In this document: positions 24,518 through 33,086 of the stretch, in pieces
How positions within the stretch are numbered: position 1 is the first letter of the stretch
Layout of the letters: every line of letters starts with the position of its first letter
Assembly: GCF_002849715.1 (NCBI RefSeq)
Contig: NZ_CP018863.1
Coordinates: 3,224,001-3,288,000 of the forward strand
Direction of reading: 5' to 3'
Length of the DNA stretch: 64,000 bases
DNA from: Arthrobacter crystallopoietes
Lineage (GTDB): Bacteria; Actinomycetota; Actinomycetes; Actinomycetales; Micrococcaceae
Made by a program: the position numbers and the translations under genes
Notes under the pieces: model-generated
Told to the model about the DNA's origin: nothing
Databases searched by the model: none
The model's input: only the letters and a program-made list of their open reading frames with translations

Positions 24518-26008
24518 ATGTCGCAAAATACCCATCAAGAGTGGTTGGACCTGGCTCAAACCCTGCCGGTTCCGCAATATGCATTCATTGACGGCCAACA
24601 GGCCAAGGCTGAATCAGGTGCCACCTTTACATCCATAAACCCTGCTACGGGCAAGCCCTTGGCGGATGTGGTCTCCTGCGATGCCGCAGACGTGAATCGC
24701 GCGACTGCTGCTGCCAGGAGGTCTTTTGAAGATCGCCGCTGGACAGGCCAGCCGATCGCGGTCCGCAAGCGCGTCATGCAGAACATCGCCGAAGGACTGC
24801 GGACGCATGCAGCCGAACTGGCCTTGTTGGACTCGCTGGATATGGGGAAGCGGGTCGTTGACGCCTACGAACTCGACGTGCCGTTCTCGGCATCGCTGTT
24901 CGATTTCTACGGCGAGGCCCTAGACAAGCTCAACGGAGAGGCCGTGGCAACGGACGACGGCGTTCACGCCACCATCACAAAAGAACCGTTGGGTGTAGTG
25001 GGCGCCGTCGTGCCATGGAACTACCCAGTGGATATGGCGGCCTGGAAGCTCGCGCCGGCCATCGCCGCGGGCAACAGCGTAGTCCTCAAGCCGGCCGAAC
25101 AGTCACCTCTGTCAGCTATCCGTTTGGCTGAAATCTTTGCCGAAGCGGGCCTTCCGGACGGCGTCGTCAACGTGGTGCCCGGATTTGGCGAGACCGCGGG
25201 GCAAGCCATCGGCCGGCACATGGACATCGACACACTCGTGTTTACCGGTTCAACCGGGGTCGGCAAACTGTTCCAGCGGTATGCGGGCGAATCGAACATG
25301 AAGCAGGTCTGGCTTGAGTGTGGCGGCAAGAGTGCCAACATCGTCTTTGCCGACACCGAAGACTTGCAGAAGGCAGCCGAATCGGCCGCGTTTGACGTGT
25401 TCTTTAATCAAGGGGAGGTGTGTTCCTCGCATTCACGGGTTCTGGTGCAGCGCGGAATCCACCAGGAGTTCGTCGCGCTCTTGCGCGATATCTCTGAGCG
25501 GTACCAGCCCGGGGATCCGCTCGACCCGGCATCGGGCATGGGTGCCATGGTAAGTGCGGAGCACGCGGACATGGTGGAGGGTTTTATCGCCCGCGCGCGG
25601 CAGGAAGCCGACCTCGCAGCCGGCGGGCGCAGGCTAAGACTAGGCGACAGCGATTGCTTCATTCAGCCCACTGTGGTGGACAACGTGCACCCGGACTCCG
25701 AACTCGGCCAGAACGAAGTGTTTGGTCCGGTTCTGGCGGTCATTCCGTTCGACACCGAAGAGGACGCGGTCAGAATTGCCAACTCGACGCAGTTTGGCCT
25801 GGCCGCATCAGTCTGGACTTCAAACATCTCACGCGCACACAGGGTGGCCAGCCGATTGGTTGCAGGCACGGTATCGGTCAATGCCACGGACGCGTTCGGA
25901 GCCCAAACTCCCTTTGGCGGCTTCAAATCCTCTGGCTACGGCCGTGACCTCTCGCTGCATGCCCTGGACAAGTACCAGGGATTCAAGACGACGTGGATTT
26001 CTTACTGA
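24518..26008 (+). CDS. Aldehyde dehydrogenase (PuuC/betaine-aldehyde type)
   Basis: A 496-residue NAD(P)-dependent aldehyde dehydrogenase with N168 (PWNYP), GSTGVGK (245-250 region), general base E267 (LECGGKS) and nucleophile C302 (GEVCSSHSR). It would oxidise the aldehyde produced by the copper amine oxidase at 27802 to a carboxylic acid, for example imidazoleacetaldehyde to imidazoleacetate. The shared operator-like sequence supports that link. The ribosome site is tataggag. The permease gene 96 bp downstream is probably cotranscribed. The exact aldehyde is inferred. Confidence 0.88.
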   Translation: MSQNTHQEWLDLAQTLPVPQYAFIDGQQAKAESGATFTSINPATGKPLADVVSCDAADVNRATAAARRSFEDRRWTGQPIAVRKRVMQNIAEGLRTHAAELALLDSLDMGKRVVDAYELDVPFSASLFDFYGEALDKLNGEAVATDDGVHATITKEPLGVVGAVVPWNYPVDMAAWKLAPAIAAGNSVVLKPAEQSPLSAIRLAEIFAEAGLPDGVVNVVPGFGETAGQAIGRHMDIDTLVFTGSTGVGKLFQRYAGESNMKQVWLECGGKSANIVFADTEDLQKAAESAAFDVFFNQGEVCSSHSRVLVQRGIHQEFVALLRDISERYQPGDPLDPASGMGAMVSAEHADMVEGFIARARQEADLAAGGRRLRLGDSDCFIQPTVVDNVHPDSELGQNEVFGPVLAVIPFDTEEDAVRIANSTQFGLAASVWTSNISRAHRVASRLVAGTVSVNATDAFGAQTPFGGFKSSGYGRDLSLHALDKYQGFKTTWISY

Positions 26009-26104
26009 TAAAACGACCGTTTGCCGAGCCGCTTCAATGCGGCCTGTGGCAGGACCAAGCAAAGAGGCCTGGCCCTTCATCCACGCTTTTCGAAAGGTTC
26101 AGCA

Positions 26105-27637
26105 ATGTCATCGATAAACACCAAATATATGGACGAGCAGCAAGGGAAGCTTCACCGTACGCTTGGCCGCTTGGACATCGTTCTGTTGACGATCGCGGCG
26201 GTTATTTCGATCGAGATTCTCGGTCAACTGTCTTCGTACGGAGGGGAGACCTTTACATGGCTGGTCATTCTGGTCATCACTTTCCTGATTCCCTACGCAC
26301 TCTTGTTCTCCGAGACCGGCAGTGCATTCACAGAAGAGGGCGGTTGCTACAACTGGGTCAAGCGCGCTTTCGGCCGCAGAGTCGCATCAATCTCTACGGT
26401 CTTCTATTGGGTTACGACGCCCGTCTGGATCGGCGGTTCAATGGCGTTCCTGGCAGGGGAGACGTTCCACCAGTTCTTGCTGCCCCTCGATCTGGCTGGT
26501 CCGTCCGGCTACCTGTTTTATCTGGCCTTCATCTGGACCACGGTGATTTCGGCCATTGCAAGCCTCCGTTGGGCTAAGTGGCTACCGAACTCCGGGGCTG
26601 TGGCCAAGGTGGGGCTGTTGTTCCTGTTCGTGGTAACCACGATTATCTACGGGTTCCAGCACGGTTTCAGCGGTATATCCGCTGCCGACCTCAGCCCGAC
26701 ACTGCTCGGTCTCTTCGGCGTAGCACCGCTACTGCTGTTCGGATTTCTCGGCTTTGAAGCGGCCAACGGCGCCGCCGGCGAAATGAAGAACCCGCAAAAA
26801 GACGTACCCAAGGGACTGACACAATCCACGTTTATCGCGGCCTGCTGCTACCTGCTACCCATCTTGGCCATCCTGCTGGTGATTCCCAAGGACGAGATCA
26901 CGGGTGTTTCGGGCTTGATGGAAGCAGTCGGCGAAGTCTTTGTTGTTTACGGACCGGCCGCGCCGGTCATGATGACCGTAGCGGCAGCGCTTTTCGTTCA
27001 TGTACTGGTCACCCAAGGCGCCGCGTGGATGATCGTCAGTGACCGCGTCCAAGGTATCGCGGCGGCAGACGGTTCATTCTTCGGCGGCTTCTTCGGCAAA
27101 TTTCATCGGATTCTCGGCACTCCGATCCGTATCAACCTTCTTTCCGGCGTTCTCGCCAGCGTTTTCTTGATCGCGTCCCTGACCCTGATCGAGGGTTCTT
27201 CCGCAGCGGTGTTCGGGGTAGTGCTGACGATCTCCATCAGTACGTACCTGATCTCGTACCTTGCCATCATTCCTGCGGCCATAAAGCTGCGCCTATCGGA
27301 CACCCGGACCCACCGGCCGTTCCGCTTACCAGGTGGAAACCGCGTTTTCGTTATCCTCGGTGTGATCTGTACGGCTTGGGTGGCTCTGGGATCGTGGGTT
27401 GCTGTCTTCCCCGGCACCCTCGAAGCCGTCTTTGGGCTGGACTACCCGTTCGTCGAGATCTGGGGCGTGGAGCAGCAGGTCTACACAACGTTTACGCTTG
27501 GCACTCTCGGATTCCTGGCAGCGCTGGGCTTGGCCGGTTACATATTTGGCGCCAAATTGCGAGTGCCGTCGGCTCCGGAGGATCGCGAGGAACCCGATGG
27601 CGAATCTGTTCAAGACCGCACCTCGGTTCTGGACTAA
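26105..27637 (+). CDS. APC-family amino acid/amine permease
   Basis: A 510-residue membrane protein with about 12-13 hydrophobic segments and the amino acid-polyamine-organocation pattern (RTLGRLDIVLLTIAAV, ALLFSETGSAFTEEGG, FLGFEAANGAAGEMKNPQKDVPKGL). The start at 26105 follows cgaaaggttcagca; an in-frame ATG at 26021 lacks such a site. The C-terminal 30 residues are charged and cytoplasmic. It sits between the aldehyde dehydrogenase and the amine oxidase and most likely imports the primary amine that feeds them. Confidence 0.88.
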   Translation: MSSINTKYMDEQQGKLHRTLGRLDIVLLTIAAVISIEILGQLSSYGGETFTWLVILVITFLIPYALLFSETGSAFTEEGGCYNWVKRAFGRRVASISTVFYWVTTPVWIGGSMAFLAGETFHQFLLPLDLAGPSGYLFYLAFIWTTVISAIASLRWAKWLPNSGAVAKVGLLFLFVVTTIIYGFQHGFSGISAADLSPTLLGLFGVAPLLLFGFLGFEAANGAAGEMKNPQKDVPKGLTQSTFIAACCYLLPILAILLVIPKDEITGVSGLMEAVGEVFVVYGPAAPVMMTVAAALFVHVLVTQGAAWMIVSDRVQGIAAADGSFFGGFFGKFHRILGTPIRINLLSGVLASVFLIASLTLIEGSSAAVFGVVLTISISTYLISYLAIIPAAIKLRLSDTRTHRPFRLPGGNRVFVILGVICTAWVALGSWVAVFPGTLEAVFGLDYPFVEIWGVEQQVYTTFTLGTLGFLAALGLAGYIFGAKLRVPSAPEDREEPDGESVQDRTSVLD

Positions 27638-27734
27638 CACCCGCCATTAATGGAGGCGTCCAGTTATCCGAACGACTCCATCGCATGTTTCCACAGCACC
27701 AGCCATCGCTATTTATAGTCCCCTTCGTTTATTC

Positions 27735-27750
27735 TTGCGGTTGAGCGCAA
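27735..27750. promoter_or_regulatory. Candidate TetR operator 2 (before copper amine oxidase)
   Basis: A second TTGCG-N6-CGCAA palindrome, 51 bp upstream of the amine oxidase start. With its flanks (27730-27751) it matches 20 of 22 bases of the copy at 24479-24500, indicating common control. Confidence 0.65.
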
Positions 27751-27801
27751 AAATTTATTCTGATTCGGCCGCGCCGGCCGGTTCTATTTGAAAGGCAAAC
27801 C

Positions 27802-29802
27802 ATGCAGACTACCCAAACTGCTCCCTCAAGCCTGGGCGTCACCCATCCTCTGGACATGCTGACTCCGCAGGAGATCAGCGCTGCTCGCCAGGTTCTGGTG
27901 GATGCAGGAATGGTCAGCGAGAACACCCGCTTTCCTCGAGTTCTTCCTGTGGAGGCCGACAAGCAACTGCTGGAAACCTATGTGGATGGCGACGACGACT
28001 ACGACCGGTCGGTCCTCGTTACGCTGATGGATATCACGACGGCGGAGGCCGCGGAAGCCACCGTCTCGGTTACAAAGGGCGAAGTTACTGCCTTCAGGAC
28101 AATGCCGAATACCGAGCATCCTTATGGTCAGCCGCAATACCTCTTCGAGGAGTATGAGCGGGCGCAGGAAATCGCGAAGTCGGATCCGCGCTGGCAGGCA
28201 GCCATGCTCCGTCGTGGGATCACAGACACCACCAACACTTACCTATCCCCGCTGGCACCTGGATTCTTCCCGCGGGAAGGCGAGACCGGAAAAAGAATGA
28301 TTCGGTCTTTGACCTTCCACCGGAACTTTGAGGGAGACAACGCTTGGGCGCACCCGGTCGAGGGCCTCATTTGCCACATTGACCTGACTGCCGGTGTCGT
28401 TGCCCGGGTCGAGGACGACTATGCCGAAACGGAACCGGTACCGATCCCGATGGAAACTCGGCACTACACACCAGAGCATGTTGGTCCCGCCCGGACCACT
28501 CTTAAGCCTTTGGAGATTACCCAGCCTGAAGGCCCGTCCTTTAAGGTCAACGGAAATCACGTGGAGTGGGAGAACTGGAAACTCCGCGTGGGGTTCAACG
28601 CTCAGGACGGCCTCGTGTTGAATCAGGTCAGCTTCCGGGACGGCGACGAGGACCGCATGGTGCTGCACCGGGCATCTGTACCGGAGATGGTGGTCCCGTA
28701 TGGCGATACATCCAACACCCGATTCTGGATCAGCTATTTCGACGCGGGGGAGTACCTCCTCGGCAAGAACGCGAACTCGCTCAAGCTAGGGTGTGACTGC
28801 CTGGGCGTGATCGAGTATTTCGATGCCTTCGTCGCAGGGGACGACGGACGACCTGTCCAGATTCCAAACGCCGTCTGCATGCACGAGGAGGACTACGGCG
28901 TTCTCTGGAAGCACACCGAATTCGGCGAAGCCCCGCAGGTGCGCCGGTCACGCCGGTTGGTCCTCTCCTACTTCGCAACTATCGGGAACTACGACTACGG
29001 CTTCTTCTGGTACTTCTACCTTGACGGCTCCATCCAGATGGAGGCCAAAGCCACGGGAATCGTCTACACCGGAGCCACTTTTCCCGGCCAGCCGAACCGG
29101 TACGCCCCCGAAATCGCCCCCGGGGTCATTGCGCCTGTCCACCAGCACATTTTCTGCGCGCGGCTTGACGTAGCGATCGATGGCAACGCCAATTCGGTCG
29201 AGGAGCAAAACATACTGGGTATCCCGATGGGGGAGGAAAATCCGCACGGAAACGCATTCACCTGGGAACGCACACCGTTGAACCGCGAACTGGATGCTGT
29301 CCGTGATGCCAACGCTGAGACGGGCAGGAGTTGGTTCATTACTAACCCGAACCGGAGGAACTACGTTGGCCAACCCACCGGCTACCAACTGATTCCGATG
29401 GCCGGTCCGCGGCTTATGGCGCAAGAAGGTTCCTCCGCGTGGAAGCGTGCCCAGTTCGCAACTCACCATTTCTGGGCCACAAAGTACGACCCGGCAGAGC
29501 GCTTTCCGGCCGGCGATTACCCCAATCAGCACGCCGGAGACGGCATCGGGGAATGGGTGAAGGCCAACCGAGCCATCGAAAACGAAGATATTGTCGTCTG
29601 GCATTCCTTCGGCCCCACCCACATCCCGAGGACCGAGGATTGGCCGATTATGCCCGTCGACTACAGCGGTTTCTGGTTCAAGCCACACGGTTTCCTAGAC
29701 CAGAACCCCGCTATGGACTTGCCGGACTGGAGTTCCTACAAGGCGGCCGCTGAAGCGCAGGCACACCAGGACGATGCTGCCGGCAATTGCTGCCGGAACT
29801 GA
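27802..29802 (+). CDS. Copper-containing primary amine oxidase; candidate histamine oxidase
   Basis: A 666-residue quinoprotein amine oxidase of the Arthrobacter type without a signal peptide. The topaquinone precursor is Y397 in GNYDYG. The catalytic base is D314 (SYFDAGEY), and the copper ligands are H447 and H449 (VHQHIF) with H607 (GPTHIPR). It oxidises a primary amine to the aldehyde with release of ammonia and hydrogen peroxide. Arthrobacter species have histamine, phenylethylamine and tyramine oxidases of this family. Histamine is favoured here by the downstream-type enzymes at 17.8-23.7 kb. The C-terminus (GNCCRN) has an unusual Cys pair. The class is certain; the substrate is inferred. 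Confidence 0.9.
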   Translation: MQTTQTAPSSLGVTHPLDMLTPQEISAARQVLVDAGMVSENTRFPRVLPVEADKQLLETYVDGDDDYDRSVLVTLMDITTAEAAEATVSVTKGEVTAFRTMPNTEHPYGQPQYLFEEYERAQEIAKSDPRWQAAMLRRGITDTTNTYLSPLAPGFFPREGETGKRMIRSLTFHRNFEGDNAWAHPVEGLICHIDLTAGVVARVEDDYAETEPVPIPMETRHYTPEHVGPARTTLKPLEITQPEGPSFKVNGNHVEWENWKLRVGFNAQDGLVLNQVSFRDGDEDRMVLHRASVPEMVVPYGDTSNTRFWISYFDAGEYLLGKNANSLKLGCDCLGVIEYFDAFVAGDDGRPVQIPNAVCMHEEDYGVLWKHTEFGEAPQVRRSRRLVLSYFATIGNYDYGFFWYFYLDGSIQMEAKATGIVYTGATFPGQPNRYAPEIAPGVIAPVHQHIFCARLDVAIDGNANSVEEQNILGIPMGEENPHGNAFTWERTPLNRELDAVRDANAETGRSWFITNPNRRNYVGQPTGYQLIPMAGPRLMAQEGSSAWKRAQFATHHFWATKYDPAERFPAGDYPNQHAGDGIGEWVKANRAIENEDIVVWHSFGPTHIPRTEDWPIMPVDYSGFWFKPHGFLDQNPAMDLPDWSSYKAAAEAQAHQDDAAGNCCRN

Positions 29803-29885
29803 CCTAAACCCTGAAGACCGGTTGCCTGGACTTGTGCCTACCCCCGTGTACAGGCAGCAGCGCATATTGAAAGGGCGTTTCTAAC

Positions 29886-30500
29886 ATGGCGGGTTCTCTG
29901 CACCTAGCTCTCACAACGGGAATGCTCGTCTTTACCGGGACTGGAGTTTGCTGTGCGGTAGCCGGCAACCGCCGGCAACCCGGTCAGCGTTCGCGGATCC
30001 AACTCTCGCTGACCGGGCGCGCCAATGATGTTATGGGCGTCTTTTGGATGTTGATCATGCTGACAGCCATGGCGGATATTGCCCTGTCCTCGGTCGCCTT
30101 GCAGCCGGATATTGGATGGGCCCTGTCCCTGATATTGGCCTGCCCGTTTTCGATGGCGTTGGCTGCGCGCGCAGGAGGCCGATTCTCTGGCGCTGCACAA
30201 CGTGCCCAGGTGGACCTGCACCGAGGTCTGTCCATGCTGGCAATGGGTGCATTGATTCCGTTCGTTCATTCAGGAGGTGAAACAACAAACATCGCTATGG
30301 GGCACGCGCACGGTTCCCTGAGCGGAACGAGCCAAATTTACGTGATAGTTGCAGGTACCGCCGTCTACATCACGTTCACTCTCTGGGTGGCGTCCCGCCT
30401 TGGGGGTAGCCCGGATCTACGGCACCGACGTCGTTCGCATTTTCTTGAGGCTGTTTCATCGGCGGCGGCGGTCGTTTGTATGGCCGCCATGGCGGCCTAG
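29886..30500 (+). CDS. Six-segment membrane protein of unknown function
   Basis: A 204-residue hydrophobic protein. Segments are seen at about 4-26, 47-69, 76-98, 110-130, 148-168 and 185-202, with a His/Gly-rich loop (MGHAHG) between the fourth and fifth. The layout resembles small DUF5134-like actinobacterial membrane proteins, but no function is recognised. It follows the amine oxidase by 83 bp with a gaaaggg site and ends before a terminator, so it is probably the last gene of that unit. The His-containing loop could bind copper, which is speculation. Confidence 0.72.
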   Translation: MAGSLHLALTTGMLVFTGTGVCCAVAGNRRQPGQRSRIQLSLTGRANDVMGVFWMLIMLTAMADIALSSVALQPDIGWALSLILACPFSMALAARAGGRFSGAAQRAQVDLHRGLSMLAMGALIPFVHSGGETTNIAMGHAHGSLSGTSQIYVIVAGTAVYITFTLWVASRLGGSPDLRHRRRSHFLEAVSSAAAVVCMAAMAA

Positions 30501-30519
30501 ATGAGATTCCAACACGAAT

Positions 30520-30552
30520 CGCCGGGTGGCTGCGCAACGCAACCACCCGGCG
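30520..30552. terminator. Hairpin terminator between convergent genes
   Basis: cgccgggtgg (30520-30529) pairs perfectly with ccacccggcg (30543-30552). The plus-strand tail is tcgtactt. It separates the amine-oxidase unit from the minus-strand DUF3237 gene. Confidence 0.65.
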
Positions 30553-30574
30553 TCGTACTTCTGCCGCCGATGCC

Positions 30575-31159
30575 CTAGGTGAGGACGAAGACGCGAATCA
30601 GCACGGCATCCCTGGAGGGGCGCAGTGAGTTGAGCGTTCCGATCAGGATGCGCCGGTTCAGCCAGTCGTGCGGGCCCGTCGGGGCGGTCACGGTCAGGAA
30701 CGATCGGGCGTACCGCTGTTCCGGCGTGGGCTGGTCGATGAGCACGTTGTTGACCACTGACAGAACGGCGCCGTCATCCGTGCGCAGTTCGTAGGTGGCC
30801 TCCAGCATGCGGACGCCGTCGCCACGGATGAGCTGCCTGTCGGCGCCGCCGCTCTCAACGGTGCCGCTGATCCGCGGACCTTTGAACCTGCCGCCGGTGA
30901 TGGGCACAATCCGTCGTCCGCCAAGTGGGCCATCGCCCAGGTCCTCGGCGGGCGCAATGTCCACGACTGCTTCGAAGGCGAGCTCGGCGCCCACTCGGTC
31001 CATGGGGACGCCGGCGAGGAGTTCCTCGAATTTCTTATCGGGCAGCGGGGGAGTAGGTTTCGCTTTGTCGGCGGCTGCGGCTGAGCCGGCTGTGGCAAGA
31101 CCGGCAACAGACGCCAATCCTGCACCGAGCATGACGCGACGTTGGATGTTCTGGCTCAT
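30575..31159 (-). CDS. Tat-exported DUF3237 protein
   Basis: A 194-residue protein with a twin-arginine signal (NIQRRVMLGAG followed by an Ala-rich hydrophobic stretch and AAAADKA). The mature part, from about residue 32, has the DUF3237 pattern: ELAFEAVVDI, GPLGGRRIVPITGGRFKGPRISG, DGVRMLEATYELRTDDGA, and LNRRILIGTL near the end. DUF3237 is a small beta-barrel family of unknown function, often near aromatic catabolism genes. An aaaggaggaatgtc site precedes the ATG. It lies 30 bp after the secreted esterase gene and is probably cotranscribed. Confidence 0.82.
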   Translation of the reverse strand: MSQNIQRRVMLGAGLASVAGLATAGSAAAADKAKPTPPLPDKKFEELLAGVPMDRVGAELAFEAVVDIAPAEDLGDGPLGGRRIVPITGGRFKGPRISGTVESGGADRQLIRGDGVRMLEATYELRTDDGAVLSVVNNVLIDQPTPEQRYARSFLTVTAPTGPHDWLNRRILIGTLNSLRPSRDAVLIRVFVLT

Positions 31160-31189
31160 GACATTCCTCCTTTGTGCATGAAGCTCGGC

Positions 31190-32611
31190 TTAGAATTTGA
31201 CGTTCCAGTCGCGGTCATTGATGAACTCGCCCGGCCGGAAGTCGACGAAGGCGGCGCCGTCCAGCCCTAGGGATTCGGCGTTCTTCTGCAGCACGGAGGT
31301 CTTGGCTACGTTCGCCCAGTAGCCGGTCTCCAGCCGCTGGTCCATGGCTTCGATCGAGGCGACGTTCTCGGCGACGGTGAAGCTGCAATGGCCCTCGCGG
31401 TCGATGAAGGCCTGACGGAACAAGGAACGCTCGCCGGCCTGGCGGACGGTTTCGGCGTACTCCTCCTGGTATTCCACGGGCGCCAGCAGGTCTACGAGGG
31501 TGTGCGTTGCCAGCAGCGGCACCTGCAGCTCACCGGTGGGAGTGGAGGTGCGCAGCATCCATCCAAGGGCGTTTTCATCGGGCTCGATGTCGGCGTTGGC
31601 GGTGATGGTGGCGAGGTCGTCCGACAGGCCGAGGCCGGCCAGGCCGTACATGTGCTCCACCTGCTTGCGCCGGTCCGAGGAATGCAGGAGTTTGGCGTAG
31701 TCGACGCCGGCGGTCCAGCCGCTGTCGCCGCCCGCCGCGTTGACGATGGTGTGCCGGCGCTCGATGACGGTCGGTAGAGTGCCGAGAACCAGTTTCGCCT
31801 GGGCGGCCGCCAGCGCTTCCGGGTCCGTGACGTCGACGCCGTCGAGCTCGGTGGGAGTGTTCAGCAGCGTGGCCACCAGCGCGATCCGCGCCCTTCCCTC
31901 GGCTGATTCCGTGGCTTCCTGCAGCGCCGCCTTCAGGCTGGCGATGGTCGCATCCGACTGCTCCGGCGTGGTGAAGCCGGTCAGCCGGATGTCCTGCCCG
32001 GGGAGGATGAGTGCGGCCGCCGCGTGGGCTGCATCGAGCTGGTAGTTGTTCAGCGCGACGCCGCCGCCCACCAGACCGCAAGTGCTCACGGCGCCGTCGA
32101 TGCCGGCTCCCGGAATCTCGGCCATCATGCTGGTCACGAGGCCGCCCATGGACCGGCCCATGGCAATGACGCGGTCCGCTTCGCCGAACTGTTTCTCGAA
32201 CGCGGCCATGGTGTCGAGCTGGTCCTGCGCGGCCGTCTCCAGCGCCCAACCCGTTTCGGCGTACGACGACGACGCCACGGCGTACCCGCGCTTGATCAGT
32301 TCTTCGGCGGTGGGGGCGAACCCTCTGTCCCAGGCAGGGTTGTCGGTACCGCCACGGAAGCCGTGCGCAAACAGCACCAGCTTGCCGTTCCAGTCCGCGG
32401 GCACTTCTGCGCGCCAGGTGGCTCCGTTGTCGAGGGTTCCGTTGGCGACCGTGGGCGGTGCTTGCTGCGCTGCGGTGTTGACTGCGCTGCCGGCGTCGGA
32501 TGCCGGTGGTGCAGCTACGGCGGCGGGGGAGATGGCCGCGGCGGCGAGGAGGGCAGTAAGGGCGGATGTTGAAACAATCGTGCGGCAGCGTTGACGCATG
32601 GTGCGGGTCAT
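31190..32611 (-). CDS. Secreted alpha/beta hydrolase (esterase-like)
   Basis: A 473-residue exported protein with a Sec signal (about 1-33, ending AVAAPP). The hydrolase fold is visible: LVLFAHGFRGG oxyanion strand, nucleophile elbow GRSMGG, and a late His in DREGHCSFTVAE. The insert between core strands is long. It is likely an extracellular esterase of the DUF6351/tannase-like group. The start at 32611 follows gaggtttcccca; ATG at 32599 is an alternative. It is the first gene of a two-gene unit with the Tat-exported DUF3237 protein. Confidence 0.8.
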   Translation of the reverse strand: MTRTMRQRCRTIVSTSALTALLAAAAISPAAVAAPPASDAGSAVNTAAQQAPPTVANGTLDNGATWRAEVPADWNGKLVLFAHGFRGGTDNPAWDRGFAPTAEELIKRGYAVASSSYAETGWALETAAQDQLDTMAAFEKQFGEADRVIAMGRSMGGLVTSMMAEIPGAGIDGAVSTCGLVGGGVALNNYQLDAAHAAAALILPGQDIRLTGFTTPEQSDATIASLKAALQEATESAEGRARIALVATLLNTPTELDGVDVTDPEALAAAQAKLVLGTLPTVIERRHTIVNAAGGDSGWTAGVDYAKLLHSSDRRKQVEHMYGLAGLGLSDDLATITANADIEPDENALGWMLRTSTPTGELQVPLLATHTLVDLLAPVEYQEEYAETVRQAGERSLFRQAFIDREGHCSFTVAENVASIEAMDQRLETGYWANVAKTSVLQKNAESLGLDGAAFVDFRPGEFINDRDWNVKF

Positions 32612-32650
32612 TGGGGAAACCTCACTGTGGATCGTTTAATCGGACAACTA

Positions 32651-32920
32651 ATGCTTATCAAAACAGTTGAAGGTGTCAATGGATTGGCGCCCCTTGTCTG
32701 GGACTTGCAGAAGGATGGACGAGAAGTCGTGCCGCGTTCAGTCAGCAGGTCCAACTCGATTCTCAAGTTGGACCGCGAACGGATTCCGGCACGGGTGGGA
32801 CTGTCCCTAGAGGAGTTCAGATTCGCCGTCGAATCACGACCTCTGACCCCTGATGAGTGGCGAGCGAGGGAAGAACTTGAGGAGATCCAATTCCTCATAG
32901 GGGGATGCCGGCTTTGCTGA
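32651..32920 (+). CDS. Doubtful small hypothetical protein
   Basis: A possible 89-residue protein, highly charged, with a plausible C-terminal helix (SLEEFRFAVE, PDEWRAREELEEIQFL). Codon third positions are less GC-rich than in neighbouring genes, and no ribosome site is obvious. It could be a real small gene, a decayed one, or chance. A competing frame on the opposite strand looks less protein-like. Confidence 0.25.
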   Translation: MLIKTVEGVNGLAPLVWDLQKDGREVVPRSVSRSNSILKLDRERIPARVGLSLEEFRFAVESRPLTPDEWRAREELEEIQFLIGGCRLC

Positions 32921-33042
32921 CTGAGCAATGTGTGTCGAAGGAGTAAAGACTGGGGTTTAACTGGGGTATGAAAGCTTTAAGTGAAACGTTACGCTTCTCC
33001 CGGGGGAATGGTCGCGGCTTGCCGGGCACCTACCTGTAGCTC

Positions 33043-33062
33043 GGAGCCGGTCTCACGGCTCC
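33043..33062 (+). other. Hairpin in the leader of the propeller-esterase gene
   Basis: ggagccg and cggctcc form a 7-bp stem with loop gtctca, followed 8 nt later by ttttt. It ends 24 bp before the GTG start. It may be a terminator for the weak upstream frame or an attenuator. Confidence 0.35.
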
Positions 33063-33086
33063 GCTGATCGTTTTTGAGGGGCGAAT

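Larger units (their letters stand above)
32612..33086. other. Divergent promoter region, 475 bp
   Basis: The gap lies between the divergent secreted esterase and the large secreted propeller-esterase gene. It holds one weak small open frame (32651-32920) and a hairpin at 33043-33062. The sequence is less GC-rich than its surroundings. No clear operator was seen. Confidence 0.5.
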
